Notes: generated from the letters alone by a model not told the origin. Positions 1 through 11,371 are shown, counted from the first letter of the stretch. The stretch: DNA of 64,000 nucleotides from an uncultured Cellulomonas sp. (GCF_947494015.1 NZ_CANLTL010000006.1:186001-250000); one strand, 5' to 3'. A program made the numbers and translations.

Positions 1-5
1 GCGGG

Positions 6-671
6 GTGCCCGACCCGGGGCCGGCGGGACAATCGGCCGATGTCGACCCGCTCGCCGGGGACCCGCGCGTGGCAGATCTCCTCGGCGCGGCGTATCCGGC
101 GATGGAGCAGTTCGACCAACTGCTGCGGGAACAGGGCGTCCTCCGGGGCCTGATCGGTCCGCGCGAGGTGAGTCGGCTGTGGGAGCGCCACCTGCTGAAC
201 AGTGCGTCCCTGGCACCTCACCTCCCGACGCAGGGACTCCTCGTCGACGTCGGATCGGGAGCCGGTCTCCCCGGCATCGTCCTGGCCGCTCTGCTGCCGA
301 GGTGTGAGGTGGTCCTCCTCGAGCCCATGGAGCGCCGAACAGCGTGGCTGGTCGAGGTGGTCGACGCGCTCGGACTGGCGAACGCCACGGTGGTGCGGGG
401 CCGCGCCGAGGAGCAGCACGGACGGATGTCGGCCGATGCGGTCACCGCTCGGGCCGTGGCGCCGATGGACCGACTGGCGCGGTGGTCGATGCCGATGCTT
501 CGGCCCGGCGGTCACCTCGTCGTGCTCAAAGGACGGCAGGCCACGACGGAGCTGGACGACGCCAAGCACGTGCTGCGCAAGCTCAAGGCCGTCCGGACGG
601 AGATCGTCGCCGGCGAGACACTGCCGGGGCTGGAACCGACGACCATCGTGCGCATTCAGAAGGACGGGTAG
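6..671 (+). CDS. rsmG: 16S rRNA (guanine-527-N7) methyltransferase RsmG/GidB
   Basis: Motifs LWERHLLNS and VDVGSGAGLPGIVLA are typical of RsmG; lies upstream of parA-parB, as is usual in actinobacteria. Confidence 0.95.
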   Translation: MPDPGPAGQSADVDPLAGDPRVADLLGAAYPAMEQFDQLLREQGVLRGLIGPREVSRLWERHLLNSASLAPHLPTQGLLVDVGSGAGLPGIVLAALLPRCEVVLLEPMERRTAWLVEVVDALGLANATVVRGRAEEQHGRMSADAVTARAVAPMDRLARWSMPMLRPGGHLVVLKGRQATTELDDAKHVLRKLKAVRTEIVAGETLPGLEPTTIVRIQKDG

Positions 672-1590
672 CACGTCTGCCGCGATGTGCGGCCGCAACC
701 GATCGAGAGGTCCCACCCGGGCGCCGTCACCGTGACGTGGTGGCCACCCGAGGGGGTCGAGTCCGCGGGCAGGCCAGCATTGCGCTCCTGTCGGCCGGAC
801 GCGTTCGGTGGTGCTCTGGTCGGGGCGGGAGTCCGCTCCGCTGCAGGCGGGGTCCAGACCCGGACAGCGGTCCCAGCCCCTGCTCCACACCCAGGCCGAT
901 GTTCGACACCGCCGAGAAGTGTTGGTGGTGTCTGATCCCGGCGGCAACCCCCGGTCCCAGTTCCGCGTCCAGGCGGATGTCCGAGGTCTGTCGGGAGTGG
1001 CGGGGACACCGGGACGGGCATGACATCGTCCGCAGACTCCGGTCGGGACCAGAGGACGCGAGGAGTGTCGACGCCGCGACGCCCCGCGTCGTCCCGGCGG
1101 GGGCGGCGGGCGGCCGGGCGTGCTGACGACCGTGGCGCCGCGCCGACCCAGGTCGTCACCCGCGGGGCTACGACCGGCGGGGGTCCCTGTCGATCGGTGC
1201 TTCGGGCAGCGGGATCGCTCCCAGCGACTGCGTCGCCTGGGTCGTCGGTGCACCTCCGGTGTGGCTTCTGGCCGGCCACGCGGAACGACCACACCCGTGC
1301 GAGTCGTACGCGGGTCGCGCGTGGCCGTACCGATACGTGCCGTGAGAGCTCGTCGCGCCAGTACTCGCGCGCGACGTCGCTGCCGACTGCTCTTGAGCGG
1401 CGGTCCGGACCTCGCGGACCGGGCTGTGTCCGACTGGTCCGCCGTCTCCGGCTGGTGCACCTCGCTCCTATAGCGGGGATAGGTACAGAGCCGAGGGGCT
1501 TGTCTCACGGCTCTCAACCTTCTCAGTGTGGGCGGAGCATCTGTGTCAGGGGGCGGCGTTAGATAGGAGAGCCGGTCGAGGGGGCACGGT

Positions 1591-1604
1591 GTTCCACGTG
1601 AAAC
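1591..1604. promoter_or_regulatory. parS-like centromere site
   Basis: gttccacgtgaaac, core of the bacterial parS consensus TGTTNCACGTGNAACA. Confidence 0.9.
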
Positions 1605-2044
1605 CGCGGGAGTTCGGGCTGCGGTGCGTGGAGCGGGCCGGGAGACGAGGTGAGTGGGCGCCACGGCCGTCACGTCGTCGCCACAGACCGGACAACGACT
1701 CCGTGTCTGGAGCGGGCAGCGACGCAGCAGGCTTGCGCGACTCGTGGTGATGGCGCCCCGTTCGCTCTCGCGGAGGAGACGTTCTTCGCGCTGCGCGACT
1801 TCGGGGCCGCCGCGCCGCGCCCACAGCCGGGGGGCGATCGTCTTCAGCAGGGAGGGTGGAACGCGGCTGTTCGTCGTGGCTGGCTCGGACCTTCATCGAG
1901 GCCACCGCACCCGCTGCCGCCGCGCGTGGATCGTCTGTTGCACCGAGGCCGTGGCGGGTTCGTCGCTGTTTCAACTCGCGCCCGAGCTCTGCCCCTGCCC
2001 TGGCCCGCCCTGCCCCTGCCCCCTCATGCAGTCGCAGCTACGGT

Positions 2045-2086
<42 letters not shown>

Positions 2087-2381
2087 TTGCGTCGTCGGTA
2101 GCGCCCGCCTCGGCTCTGACGCTGCCGCGGCTCTTGCGTAGCTGCTGAAGGGCCACGGCGGTCGCCAGCGGTCGCCCGACATCGCCGCGTCGACGTCGGC
2201 AAGATCCGGCCACCCAGGTCAGCGGGCCGCGCGTCGACCGGGGTACGCCGATCTCGCTCGTCGGTCGGGACGGCTGATGACGCGATCGACGGTGGCGCCT
2301 CGGTTGGTCCGGTGATCCCCACGGAGGCCCCGGGGGGTGCAGGAGCTTGGCGTTCGACTGCCGAACCGCGCTCCACCGGAC

Positions 2382-2395
2382 GTTTCACGTGGAAC
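2382..2395. promoter_or_regulatory. parS-like centromere site
   Basis: gtttcacgtggaac, exact reverse complement of gttccacgtgaaac. Confidence 0.9.
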
Positions 2396-2510
2396 ACGGC
2401 ATCTCGCGGGTCCACGCGTACCCCGTGCGTCGGTGTCGGGACGACACCAGTTCCCCAGGTAGGGTCTTCGGCGTGACGGCGACGGCAAGCAACGCTCTGG
2501 CAGAAGCGGT

Positions 2511-3554
2511 ATGACGGAGCCGACGGATCTGGCGGGGCGCACGTCCGGAGCGAACGACCGCACCGTTCCACGTGAAACGTCCGGACGGGACGAGGAGCGC
2601 AGGACGGCACTGGTCGACAGCCTCCCCAGTGGTGATGAGACGACGCCGCTCATGGCGGAGCTGGCCAGGGATGCGCGACGACGTATCCAGCTTCGTGGCC
2701 GGCGCTTTCCCCGCCCGGAGGCGACTCGCGTTCTCACGGTCGCGAACCAGAAGGGCGGCGTCGGAAAGACGACGACGAGTGTGAACCTGGCCGCCGCACT
2801 GGCGAAGGGCGGCCTCAACGTCCTGGTCATCGACAACGACCCGCAGGGCAACGCGTCCACCGCTCTGGGTATCGAGCACCGCAGCGGTACCCCGTCCGTC
2901 TACGAGGTTCTGGTCGACGAGGCGGACCTCGCACATGCGGTGCAGCAGTGCCCGGACATCCCTCAGCTGTGGTGCGTGCCTGCCACGATCGATCTGTCGG
3001 GGGCCGAGATCGAGCTGGTGTCGATGGAGTCCCGTGAGCACCGGTTGCGCCGGGCGCTGGACCGGTACCTGGCTCAGCGTGATGCCAGTGGGCAGGACCC
3101 GATCGACTACGTCTTCATCGACTGTCCCCCGAGCCTGGGCTTGCTCACCGTGAACGCCTTCGTGACTGCGCGCGAGGTCCTGATCCCGATCCAGTGTGAG
3201 TACTACGCCCTGGAGGGCCTGAGTCAGCTGCTCAACACCGTGGAGCTCATGCGGGCGCATCTCAATCCCGATCTACGCGTCACGACAATCCTGCTCACGA
3301 TGTACGACGCTCGGACGAACCTCGCGCAGCAGGTGGCGGCGGAGGTCCGCGAGCACTTCCCCGCGATCACGCTGCGCACGACCGTCCCGCGCTCGGTCCG
3401 CATCTCCGAGGCCCCTGGGTACGGACAGACGGTGCTCAGCTATGACGCCGGATCCAGTGGTGCGCTGGCCTATCTGGAGGCGGCGCGCGAGCTGGCGGTC
3501 CGCGGAGTCGACCACCACCTCACCACGACGGACAAGGACGGAACACATGAGTGA
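2511..3554 (+). CDS. parA: Chromosome partitioning ATPase ParA
   Basis: Deviant Walker [34 protein letters not shown]; followed by parB. Confidence 0.95.
   Translation: MTEPTDLAGRTSGANDRTVPRETSGRDEERRTALVDSLPSGDETTPLMAELARDARRRIQLRGRRFPRPEATRVLTVANQKGGVGKTTTSVNLAAALAKGGLNVLVIDNDPQGNASTALGIEHRSGTPSVYEVLVDEADLAHAVQQCPDIPQLWCVPATIDLSGAEIELVSMESREHRLRRALDRYLAQRDASGQDPIDYVFIDCPPSLGLLTVNAFVTAREVLIPIQCEYYALEGLSQLLNTVELMRAHLNPDLRVTTILLTMYDARTNLAQQVAAEVREHFPAITLRTTVPRSVRISEAPGYGQTVLSYDAGSSGALAYLEAARELAVRGVDHHLTTTDKDGTHE
2565..2578. promoter_or_regulatory. parS-like site inside parA
   Basis: gttccacgtgaaac within the N-terminal coding region of parA. Confidence 0.9.
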
Positions 3555-4659
3555 CAAGCGGCGCGGTCTGGGACGCGGCCTGGGCGCGCTGATCCCGACG
3601 GCGAGCGACCAGCAGCGTCCGGTCGACGTGTTCTTTCCCGATGTCGCCGGTGCTGCGGCGGCTGCGGCTGCGGCCTCGGCGCGCGGGGAGGACATGGTGC
3701 CGGGTGCTCCGTCGGAGCAGCGTGTCCGGGACGGCTCGTCCGGAGCAGTCGGGTCCCGAGCCGCCGCTGCCCAGGTGGTCTCCGTCGATGTTCCACGTGA
3801 AACCGGCGACTTGCTGCCCGTGCCGGGCGCGCGCTTCGCCGAGCTCCCTGTCGACTCGATCCGACCCAACTCGCGTCAACCGCGCACGGTGTTCGACGAG
3901 GACGCGCTCGAGGAGCTGACGGGATCCGTACGCGAGATCGGGGTGCTGCAGCCGATCGTCGTCCGGCCGGCGCAGGGCAGCGACGCGGACTACGAGCTCA
4001 TCATGGGCGAGCGCCGCTGGCGCGCGAGTCAGCGAGCAGGACTCGCGACAGTGCCCGCCATCGTGCGCGAGACGGACGATGCCGACCTGCTTCGTGATGC
4101 GCTGCTCGAGAACCTGCACCGTAGTCAGCTGAACCCGCTCGAAGAGGCCGCCGCCTACCAGCAGCTGCTCGACGACTTCGGCTGCACGCACGAGGAGCTC
4201 GCCACCCGGATCTCGCGGTCGCGGCCTCAGATCTCGAACACGCTGCGACTGCTGCGCCTCCCGCCGCTGGTCCAGCGACGCGTCGCCGCCGGCGTGCTGT
4301 CGGCCGGGCACGCGCGAGCGCTTCTCGGGCTGACCGACGGGGCGGCGATCGAACGGCTCGCGCAGCGCATCGTGGCGGAGGGCCTGTCGGTCCGTGCGAC
4401 CGAGGAGATCGTCGCCCTCGGTGGCGAGGCGGAACGACCGGTGAGTGCGAGCCGTCGGGCCCGGGTGGGTCCCCGGGCCGACGCGGTCGACGAGCTCGCG
4501 GCGCGACTGTCGGACCGGTTCGAGACTCGGGTCAAGATCGCGCTCGGGAAGAGCAAAGGCCGCCTCACGGTGGAGTTCGCATCGGTCCAGGATCTCAACC
4601 GCATCCTGACCACCCTGTCGCCGGCGGACGCCGGTCTCCTCACCGCACCGGAGGACTGA
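3547..4659 (+). CDS. parB: Chromosome partitioning protein ParB
   Basis: [17 protein letters not shown] start; [41 protein letters not shown] motifs; start placed at 3547 inside a longer ORF. Confidence 0.95.
   Translation: MSDKRRGLGRGLGALIPTASDQQRPVDVFFPDVAGAAAAAAAASARGEDMVPGAPSEQRVRDGSSGAVGSRAAAAQVVSVDVPRETGDLLPVPGARFAELPVDSIRPNSRQPRTVFDEDALEELTGSVREIGVLQPIVVRPAQGSDADYELIMGERRWRASQRAGLATVPAIVRETDDADLLRDALLENLHRSQLNPLEEAAAYQQLLDDFGCTHEELATRISRSRPQISNTLRLLRLPPLVQRRVAAGVLSAGHARALLGLTDGAAIERLAQRIVAEGLSVRATEEIVALGGEAERPVSASRRARVGPRADAVDELAARLSDRFETRVKIALGKSKGRLTVEFASVQDLNRILTTLSPADAGLLTAPED
3790..3803. promoter_or_regulatory. parS-like site inside parB
   Basis: gttccacgtgaaac within the parB coding sequence. 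Confidence 0.9.
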
Positions 4660-4724
4660 CGCGGTCGTGGGCCGGCCGGGACGGCGAGCTCGGCACGACG
4701 CGGTGCTTTTGACGTTCTCGCAGG

Positions 4725-5732
4725 TCAGCGCGTCGCGGTGGCGTCTGCGAGGGCTCGGTCGACGAGATCGCGGTACAGCGAACCGAGGTCGTGCCCGGCC
4801 GCCGCGGCCGCCTGCGGGAACAGCGACGTCTCCGTCATGCCCGGGGCGACGTTGACCTCGAGGAAGTGCGGCACGCCGTCGTCGTCGACGATGAGGTCCG
4901 TGCGGGAGAGGTGGCGCAGGCCGAGCGCCTGATGAGCGGTGACGGCCATGGCGGCCACCGCGGCCTGCTCCCGAGCGTCGAGCCGAGCGGGCGCGAAGTA
5001 CTCGGTCCGCCCCGGGTTGTACCGGGCGTCGTAGTCGTACGGACCCTCGGTGACGATCTCGACGGCTGGCAGGGCGCGCGGTCCGCCCCGGTCCTCGACC
5101 ACGCTGACGGCGACCTCCCGGCCCGCCACCGCGCGCTCGACCAGCGCCGTGTCACCGTAGGAGAACGCGTCGACCATCGAGCGGGCGAGCTCGGCGGCCG
5201 TCCCCACCAGCGTGACCCCGAGCGCCGAGCCACCGCGGGACGGCTTGACCACCAGCGGCAGCCCCAGGCGGTCGACGATGGCGTCGAGCACGCGGCCGGC
5301 GCCGAGCTCGCGGAACAGGCTCTGCGGCAGGGTGACGAACTCGGGTGTGGCCAGCCCGGCGCGGGTGACGACCGTCTTGGCGACCGGCTTGCTCCACGCG
5401 AGCCGGCTGGCACGTGGGTCGGTGCCCAGGTACGGCACGCGCAGCAGCTCCAGCACGTCCCGTACCGACCCGTCCTCACCCGTCGCCCCGTGGAGCAACG
5501 GCCACACGAGGTCGGGGCGGGTCTGGGTGAGCGCCGGGATGAGGTCGGCGTCGACGTCGTGCACGGTGACCTCGATGCCGGCGCCGCGCAGCGCCTCGGC
5601 GACACGGCGACCCGAGCGCAGGGAGACGTCACGCTCGTGCGACAGCCCGCCCGCCAGGACGACGACGCGCGCAGCGGACGCGGCCGGATCCGCCGGCGCG
5701 GACGTCGCGGCCTCGCTCGGGGCAGCGTTCAC
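4725..5732 (-). CDS. ddl: D-alanine--D-alanine ligase
   Basis: GGLSHERDVSLRSGRRV, WPLLHGATGEDGSVRDVLEL, VKPSRGGSALGVT, FLEVNVAPGMTETSLFP; GTG start at 5732 inferred. Confidence 0.93.
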   Translation of the reverse strand: MNAAPSEAATSAPADPAASAARVVVLAGGLSHERDVSLRSGRRVAEALRGAGIEVTVHDVDADLIPALTQTRPDLVWPLLHGATGEDGSVRDVLELLRVPYLGTDPRASRLAWSKPVAKTVVTRAGLATPEFVTLPQSLFRELGAGRVLDAIVDRLGLPLVVKPSRGGSALGVTLVGTAAELARSMVDAFSYGDTALVERAVAGREVAVSVVEDRGGPRALPAVEIVTEGPYDYDARYNPGRTEYFAPARLDAREQAAVAAMAVTAHQALGLRHLSRTDLIVDDDGVPHFLEVNVAPGMTETSLFPQAAAAAGHDLGSLYRDLVDRALADATATR

Positions 5733-5772
5733 GGGGCGGTCCTCTCGTCCAGGGGGGTGCTCGGGGGTCTCG

Positions 5773-7170
5773 TCACGCCAGGTCGGGACCCGGGGACTGC
5801 ACGTCGCGCACCGGCCGCGTCCCCGAGGTGCCGAACAGCGACACGAGCTCGCTCTCGCCGGCGACGACGCCGGCCAGACGCCGCACGCCCTCACGGATCC
5901 GCTCGGGCGTCGGGAAGCAGAACGACAGCCGCATGTGGTCGGTGCCGCGGTCGTCGAAGTAGAACGCCGTCCCGGGGACATAGGCGACCCGCGCCGTGAC
6001 GGCACGCGGCAGCATCGCCCGGGCGTCGAGGCCCTCCGGCAGCCGGACCCAGGTGTAGAAGCCGCCGTCGGGCACGGTCCAGGACGCATCCGGCAGGTGC
6101 TCGGCCAGCGCACCCACCATCGCGTCGCGCCGCTCGCGGTACAGCTCCTGGAACGACTTGACCTGGCCCTTCCAGTCGCAGGTCGCCAGGTAGGCGGAGA
6201 TGGCGAGCTGCGACGCGTTGGACGGGCTGAGGATGGACGCCTCGCTCGCGAGGACGAGCTTCTCGCGGACGGCGTGCGGTGCGACCGCCCAGCCCACCCG
6301 GTAGCCGGGGGCGAACGTCTTGGAGAACGAGCCCAGGTAGATGACGCCGTCGGCCTCGATAGACCGCAGCGCGGGCAGCGGGTCGCCCGAGAACCCGAGC
6401 AGGCCGTAGGGGTTGTCCTCCAGGACCAGGACGCCGTGGCGCCGCGCGATCTCGAGGATCCGTGGGCGGCGCTCGGCGCTGAGCGTGACGCCGGCCGGGT
6501 TGTGGAAGTTCGGCACCGTGTAGAGCAGCTTGACGGTGCGACCGTCCCGTTCCAGCGCGGTGAGCGTCTCCTCCAGCGCCTCGGGCACCAGACCGTGCTC
6601 GTCGAGCGGGACGTGGACGACGTCCGCCTCGTACGCACGGAACACCCCGAGCGCGCCGACGTACGACGGCGCCTCGGCCACGACGACGTCGCCCGGGTTC
6701 ACGAAGATCCGCGTCACCAGGTCCAGCGCCTGCTGGCTCCCGGTGGTCACGACCACGTCGTCGGGATGGGCGTCGATGCCCTCGAGGCGCATGACGTCGA
6801 GGATCTGCTCGCGCAGCGTCTCGTCGCCCTGCCCGGACCCGTACTGCAGCGCCGTCGTGCCCCGGGTCGCGACCACGTGCCGGCTCATGTCCGCCAGGAC
6901 GTCCAGCGGCAGGCCCTCGAGGTACGGCATGCCACCGGCGAGCGAGACCACCTCGGGTCGGCTGGCGACGGCGAACAGGGCCCGGATCTCCGACGCCCGC
7001 ATCGCGTGCGCCCGGTCTGCGTAGGAGTGCAGCCACGGGTCGAGGCGGGTGCCGTGGGCGCCCGGGTCGGTCGGCGCGGAGCCACTGGCGGGGTGCTGGT
7101 GGACGGCCGGCGCGTCGGCGGCGGCCCCGGTGGGGGGCAGTGCACCTGCCCCGGGCGTCTCGGAGGTCAT
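5773..7170 (-). CDS. PLP-dependent fold-type I aminotransferase (2-aminoadipate aminotransferase-like)
   Basis: VSLAGGMPYLEGLP, TTGSQQALDLVTR, FHNPAGVTLS, GSFSKTFAPGYRVGW. Confidence 0.9.
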   Translation of the reverse strand: MTSETPGAGALPPTGAAADAPAVHQHPASGSAPTDPGAHGTRLDPWLHSYADRAHAMRASEIRALFAVASRPEVVSLAGGMPYLEGLPLDVLADMSRHVVATRGTTALQYGSGQGDETLREQILDVMRLEGIDAHPDDVVVTTGSQQALDLVTRIFVNPGDVVVAEAPSYVGALGVFRAYEADVVHVPLDEHGLVPEALEETLTALERDGRTVKLLYTVPNFHNPAGVTLSAERRPRILEIARRHGVLVLEDNPYGLLGFSGDPLPALRSIEADGVIYLGSFSKTFAPGYRVGWAVAPHAVREKLVLASEASILSPSNASQLAISAYLATCDWKGQVKSFQELYRERRDAMVGALAEHLPDASWTVPDGGFYTWVRLPEGLDARAMLPRAVTARVAYVPGTAFYFDDRGTDHMRLSFCFPTPERIREGVRRLAGVVAGESELVSLFGTSGTRPVRDVQSPGPDLA

Positions 7171-7228
7171 GGGGCGAGTCTGCCACGCCGGTCGGCGGCA
7201 CCCCGGGTGGGCGCGCGCCGGTGAGATC

Positions 7229-7579
7229 TCAGTGGGCGAGCAGGGTCGTCTCGATCTCCTTCACGAGCGCGGGCTTGGGCCGCGCCCCGACCACCGTGGA
7301 GACGAGCTCACCGCCCTTGACGAAGTGCATCGTGGGGATCGAGACGATGCCGTAGTCGGCGGCGACCTGCGCGTTCTCGTCGGTGTTGACCTTGACGACC
7401 TTGACCCGGCCCGCGTACACGGCGGCCAGCTCGTCGAGCACCGGCGCGACCATGCGGCACGGACCGCACCAGGGCGCCCAGAAGTCCACGACGACCGGGA
7501 GGTCGGACTCGAGGACCTCGGCCCGGTACGTCGCGTCGGTCGCGTGCACCGGGGCTGCGACAGGGGTGGGGGTGGACAT
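7229..7579 (-). CDS. trxA: Thioredoxin
   Basis: [22 protein letters not shown] with WCGPC active site. Confidence 0.96.
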   Translation of the reverse strand: MSTPTPVAAPVHATDATYRAEVLESDLPVVVDFWAPWCGPCRMVAPVLDELAAVYAGRVKVVKVNTDENAQVAADYGIVSIPTMHFVKGGELVSTVVGARPKPALVKEIETTLLAH

Positions 7580-7580
7580 G

Positions 7581-8603
7581 TCAGGCCTCCTGAAGGGCGA
7601 CAGCCTCGTCGGGCGCGACCGGGCCGTCGGTGCCGACGTCGCCGAGCCCGGTGACGTAGTGCTGGGCGTCCAGCGCGGCGGCGCACCCGGAGCCGGCAGC
7701 GGTGATGGCCTGGCGGTAGATGTGGTCGACGGCGTCGCCGCACGCGAACACCCCGGGCAGGTTGGTCAACGTGGTGCGGCCGACGACCTTGATGTAGTTG
7801 TTCTCGTCCAGGTCGATCTGGCCGGTCAGCAGCTCGGTGCGCGGCACGTGGCCGATCGCCACGAACACCCCGCCGACGGGGAGGTCGCGCTGCTCACCGG
7901 TGCGGGTGTCGCGCAGCGTCACGCCGGACACCTTGTCCTGGCCGTGGATGGCCACGACCTCGCTGTGCCAGGCGAACTCGATCTTGGGGTCGTTCTTCGC
8001 GCGGTCGGCCATGACCTTCGACGCCCGCAGCTCACCGCGCCGGTGCACCATGGTGACCTTCGACGCGAACCGGGTCAGGAAGGTCGCCTCCTCCACGGCG
8101 GAGTCACCCCCGCCGACGACGACGATCTCCTGGTCGCGGAAGAAGAACCCGTCACAGGTGGCGCACCATGACACCCCGCGGCCGGAGAGCCGCTTCTCGT
8201 CGGGCAGCCCGAGCTCGCGGTAGGCGGAGCCGGTGGCCAGCACCACCGACAGCGAGGTGAACGTCTCGCCGCCGCCGGTGCGCAGCGTCTTGACCGGTCC
8301 GTCGAGCTGCATCTCGACGACGTCGTCCCACAGCACCTCGGCCCCGAACTTCTCGGCCTGCTTCTGCATCGCCTCCATGAGCTCGGGACCCTGGATGCCG
8401 TCGGGGAAGCCGGGGAAGTTCTCGACCTCGGTCGTGTTCATCAGCGCGCCGCCGGCGGTCACCGACCCGGCGATGACCAGCGGGGCCAGACCCGCACGCG
8501 CCGCGTACACCGCGGCGGTGTAGCCGGCCGGACCCGAGCCGACGATGACCACGTCGCGCGGGGCGCCTGGGGTGGTGGTCTGGGGGGTGGTCTGCTCGCT
8601 CAC
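7581..8603 (-). CDS. trxB: Thioredoxin-disulfide reductase
   Basis: [67 protein letters not shown]. Confidence 0.96.
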   Translation of the reverse strand: MSEQTTPQTTTPGAPRDVVIVGSGPAGYTAAVYAARAGLAPLVIAGSVTAGGALMNTTEVENFPGFPDGIQGPELMEAMQKQAEKFGAEVLWDDVVEMQLDGPVKTLRTGGGETFTSLSVVLATGSAYRELGLPDEKRLSGRGVSWCATCDGFFFRDQEIVVVGGGDSAVEEATFLTRFASKVTMVHRRGELRASKVMADRAKNDPKIEFAWHSEVVAIHGQDKVSGVTLRDTRTGEQRDLPVGGVFVAIGHVPRTELLTGQIDLDENNYIKVVGRTTLTNLPGVFACGDAVDHIYRQAITAAGSGCAAALDAQHYVTGLGDVGTDGPVAPDEAVALQEA

Positions 8604-8657
8604 ACGCCTACCTCGTCCTCGTGCTCACCGGCGCGTCGTGCGCCGTCTGCTGTGCCG

Positions 8658-8683
8658 AACCGATCCTCGCCGTGAAGTGTTCC
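8658..8683 (-). promoter_or_regulatory. Candidate SigR/SigH-type promoter of trxB-trxA
   Basis: On the minus strand GGAAC-N18-GTT (8679-8683 and 8658-8660), about 55 nt before the trxB start; resembles GGAAT-N18/19-GTT. Confidence 0.6.
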
Positions 8684-8761
8684 CCGACGACACCTCCGGC
8701 GACAAACCGCGGCGGACGCGCCGGGACGGGCGGCGGGGCGCCGACGGGGCGCCGCGGCGGT

Positions 8762-11371
8762 CTAGGAGACGGCGACCTCGGCCAGCTCGACCCGGTTGGA
8801 GCCGTCCTCGGTCTGCGGCAGCTCGGTGAACCACAGGACCAGGTTCTGCGTCTCGGTGGGCTCGCTCAGGGTCAGCGTGGTCCCGGGGCCGAGCGCCCCG
8901 GAGGCCAGGACCGCACCCTCGGTGGGTGTCGACGGGTCCGTCGCACGCACCTCCACCTGACCGCCGGACCCGCGCACGTCGAGGGTGACCGTGGAGACGG
9001 TCGCGGGCTCGGCGAGGGTGACGGCGTAGCCGACGCCGGTCTTCAGGCCGCCGAAGGTCGGCGTGCTGTAGGTGCGGGTGTACCAGACCGTGCCCGGGTC
9101 CCCGTCGATCGCCAGCGGCACCGCCTCGGGGTGCTCGTTCTCGTCACCGGCCGGGGGCGGGTCCAGCTGGGCCCCCGACGCGATGACCGGAGGTGCGGGC
9201 GGTGCGGGCTCCTCGGGTGCGGGCTCCTGCGGTGCGGGCTCCTCGGGAGCCGGCTCCTCCGCCGGCGGCGGCTCGGTCGCGACGGGCGCCGGCTGCTCCG
9301 CGGCGGGCGGTCCGACCGGCCGGGTGAGGGCCTGGGCGGCGATGAACAGCCCGAGCACGATGGCCAGCCCGACCATCAGCAGCACGAGCCGCGTCGGGTC
9401 GAAGCGGTGAGCGGCGATGGACTCGCGCGCCGCGGCGACGTCCAGCCCGCCGGGACGTCCGCCGGGCAGCAGGGACGCCGGCGCGGCGGGGGCGGCGGTG
9501 GACGCCCCGGCCGATGCCGGGGTCGCCCGGGCCGATGCCATCGGGTTCCCTGGCGCGGCGGACGGGGCCCCGGTGGTGCCGGCGGTGCCCCGGTCCGCGG
9601 TCGCTGCGGTGCGGCCCTCCGGCGTGGTCGGGCGGAGAGGGGCCGGGTCGGCCGCGTCGGCCGCGTCGACCGGGTCGGCCGGGTCGGCCGCGTCGACCGA
9701 CTCGGGCGCCGGAGACGCTGCGGCCCGGTGGGGAGACGCGGCAGCACCGTCGCGAGACCCGGCAGCACCGTCCGCGACCGGGACGGCGGCTGTCGGTGCG
9801 GCCTCCCTCGACGGCCTCCCTTCGCCGTCGGCGACCGGGACGGCGGCTGTCGGTGCGGCCTCCCTCGACGGCCTCCCCTCGCCGTCGGCGACCGGGACGG
9901 TCGCGGTGGCCGGTGGCCGCGCCGCGTCCGGGACCTCGTCCGGCGTGCCCGGGCCGGCGGTGACGGCGTCGTCGGAGGCGCGGTCGCGGTCGGCGGGTGC
10001 GGTCGGCTCCGCGCGGACCGGCTCCGGGGTGCCCGACGCGGCGGCGGGGGCTCCGCCGACGCTGGGCATCTGGGTGGTGGGCGTCTCGGTGGGCGTCTCG
10101 GTGGTGGACGTGGCGACCGGAGCACCCGCGGCGGCGTCGCTCCCGGTCGCCGGCGGCAGCGTCTCGGTCGGCGGCGCCGCGCCGGTCGTGGCGCCCGTGG
10201 TCGGCATCGGCGCAGTGGGGGGCGCGCCGTCGCCGTCGGTCACCGGGCGGGTCGGCGCGGCTGCGCCTGCACCGCCGGCTCCTGCCGCGCCGCCTGCTGC
10301 TCCGGCGGCACCGGCAGTCCCGGCAGCGCGGGCCGCAGCACCGGCAGCGGTGCTGCCCACGCCTGCCCCGACGGCGGGACCGGTGAACGCCGACGACCGG
10401 GTCGGGGTGGCCGGCGGCGGGGTGCCCGGCCGCGACGGGACCGACCCGGCGTGCTCGGCGAACGCCGAGCGCACCGACGTCCGCTGCACGCGTGCCGGGG
10501 CGGCGGGCGTGCCGCGCGGCGGTGACGCCGGCCGCCGAGGGGGCGAGGGCAGCGAGATCGGTCGGGTCACCGCGAACAGGTCCGTCGCGTGGATGTCACC
10601 CCAGGGCTCGAGCTCCTGGACCAGCTCGGCGGGGGTACGCGGGCCGTCGTCGTGCACGCCGAGGGTGACGGCGCAGAGCGTGTCGAGGTCGTTGGGCACC
10701 CCCGACGCGACCTCGGCCGGCGGGACGGGAGCTCCCTCGAGCAGCGGCGCGTCGTCGAGGCTCGACCCGGGCCGGGCGCCCGGCCCGTCGCCGAAGGGTG
10801 TCGCGGGCCAGCGGCCGGTGAGTGCGGCGTACAGCAGGGCGACCAGGCCGAGCGTGTCGGCCCGGCTGGCGGCGGTCGCGTCCGTGGTGTCCTGGCCGAG
10901 GAGGGCGGCGTCGACGGCGACGCCGGTGACGACGACCCGGTCGTCGGGCGTCAGGTGCAGGACCGACGGCCGCAGCGCCCCGTGGTGGACGCCACGGCGG
11001 CGGGCCGCCTCGAGGGCCGACGCCGCCTCACCGACGATCGCCCGTGCCTGGTCGGCCGGCAGCGGCCCGCGCGCGACGAGGTCGGCCAGCGACGGGCCGG
11101 TGACCTGCTCGGACACGGTGTACGCGACGCCCTCGTGCTCGCCGACGTCGAGCACGCGCAGCAACCGCGGGTCGGTCACCAGCGCCGCGCGGCGCGCAGC
11201 GTCCAGAGCCTGCGGCACGGAGCCGGAGTGCAGCACCGTCACCCGGACCGGGCGGTCCAGGATCTGGTCGGTGGCGTCCCACGACGACGCACCGGCGAGG
11301 TCTGAGTCGAGCGGCTCCAGGGTCCGGTAGCGCCCGGCCAGCAGGGTGCCTCGTCCGACGACGCCGTCCAC
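8762..11371 (-). CDS. Protein kinase-fold (pseudokinase) protein with long Ala/Pro/Thr-rich linker, TM helix and discoidin-like C-terminal domain; MurJ-associated
   Basis: Kinase-like N-terminus but HRD and DFG motifs lost (VHHGALRPSVLHL; VVVTGVAVD); TM FDPTRLVLLMVGLAIVLGLFIAAQAL; downstream of murJ on the same strand. Confidence 0.8.
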   Translation of the reverse strand: MDGVVGRGTLLAGRYRTLEPLDSDLAGASSWDATDQILDRPVRVTVLHSGSVPQALDAARRAALVTDPRLLRVLDVGEHEGVAYTVSEQVTGPSLADLVARGPLPADQARAIVGEAASALEAARRRGVHHGALRPSVLHLTPDDRVVVTGVAVDAALLGQDTTDATAASRADTLGLVALLYAALTGRWPATPFGDGPGARPGSSLDDAPLLEGAPVPPAEVASGVPNDLDTLCAVTLGVHDDGPRTPAELVQELEPWGDIHATDLFAVTRPISLPSPPRRPASPPRGTPAAPARVQRTSVRSAFAEHAGSVPSRPGTPPPATPTRSSAFTGPAVGAGVGSTAAGAAARAAGTAGAAGAAGGAAGAGGAGAAAPTRPVTDGDGAPPTAPMPTTGATTGAAPPTETLPPATGSDAAAGAPVATSTTETPTETPTTQMPSVGGAPAAASGTPEPVRAEPTAPADRDRASDDAVTAGPGTPDEVPDAARPPATATVPVADGEGRPSREAAPTAAVPVADGEGRPSREAAPTAAVPVADGAAGSRDGAAASPHRAAASPAPESVDAADPADPVDAADAADPAPLRPTTPEGRTAATADRGTAGTTGAPSAAPGNPMASARATPASAGASTAAPAAPASLLPGGRPGGLDVAAARESIAAHRFDPTRLVLLMVGLAIVLGLFIAAQALTRPVGPPAAEQPAPVATEPPPAEEPAPEEPAPQEPAPEEPAPPAPPVIASGAQLDPPPAGDENEHPEAVPLAIDGDPGTVWYTRTYSTPTFGGLKTGVGYAVTLAEPATVSTVTLDVRGSGGQVEVRATDPSTPTEGAVLASGALGPGTTLTLSEPTETQNLVLWFTELPQTEDGSNRVELAEVAVS
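9770..9905. repeat. 57-bp tandem repeat in the pseudokinase linker
   Basis: Encodes VPVADGEGRPSREAAPTAA twice plus a partial third unit; near-identical DNA copies. Confidence 0.85.

Noticed and set aside
1020-1562. ORFs in the rsmG-parA gap as genes
   Set aside because: Arg/Ser/Gly-rich translations, several overlapping frames, no recognisable motif or convincing start
8621-11330. Long + strand ORFs opposite the pseudokinase gene
   Set aside because: Repetitive Ala/Ser/Gly or Arg-rich shadow ORFs produced by high GC
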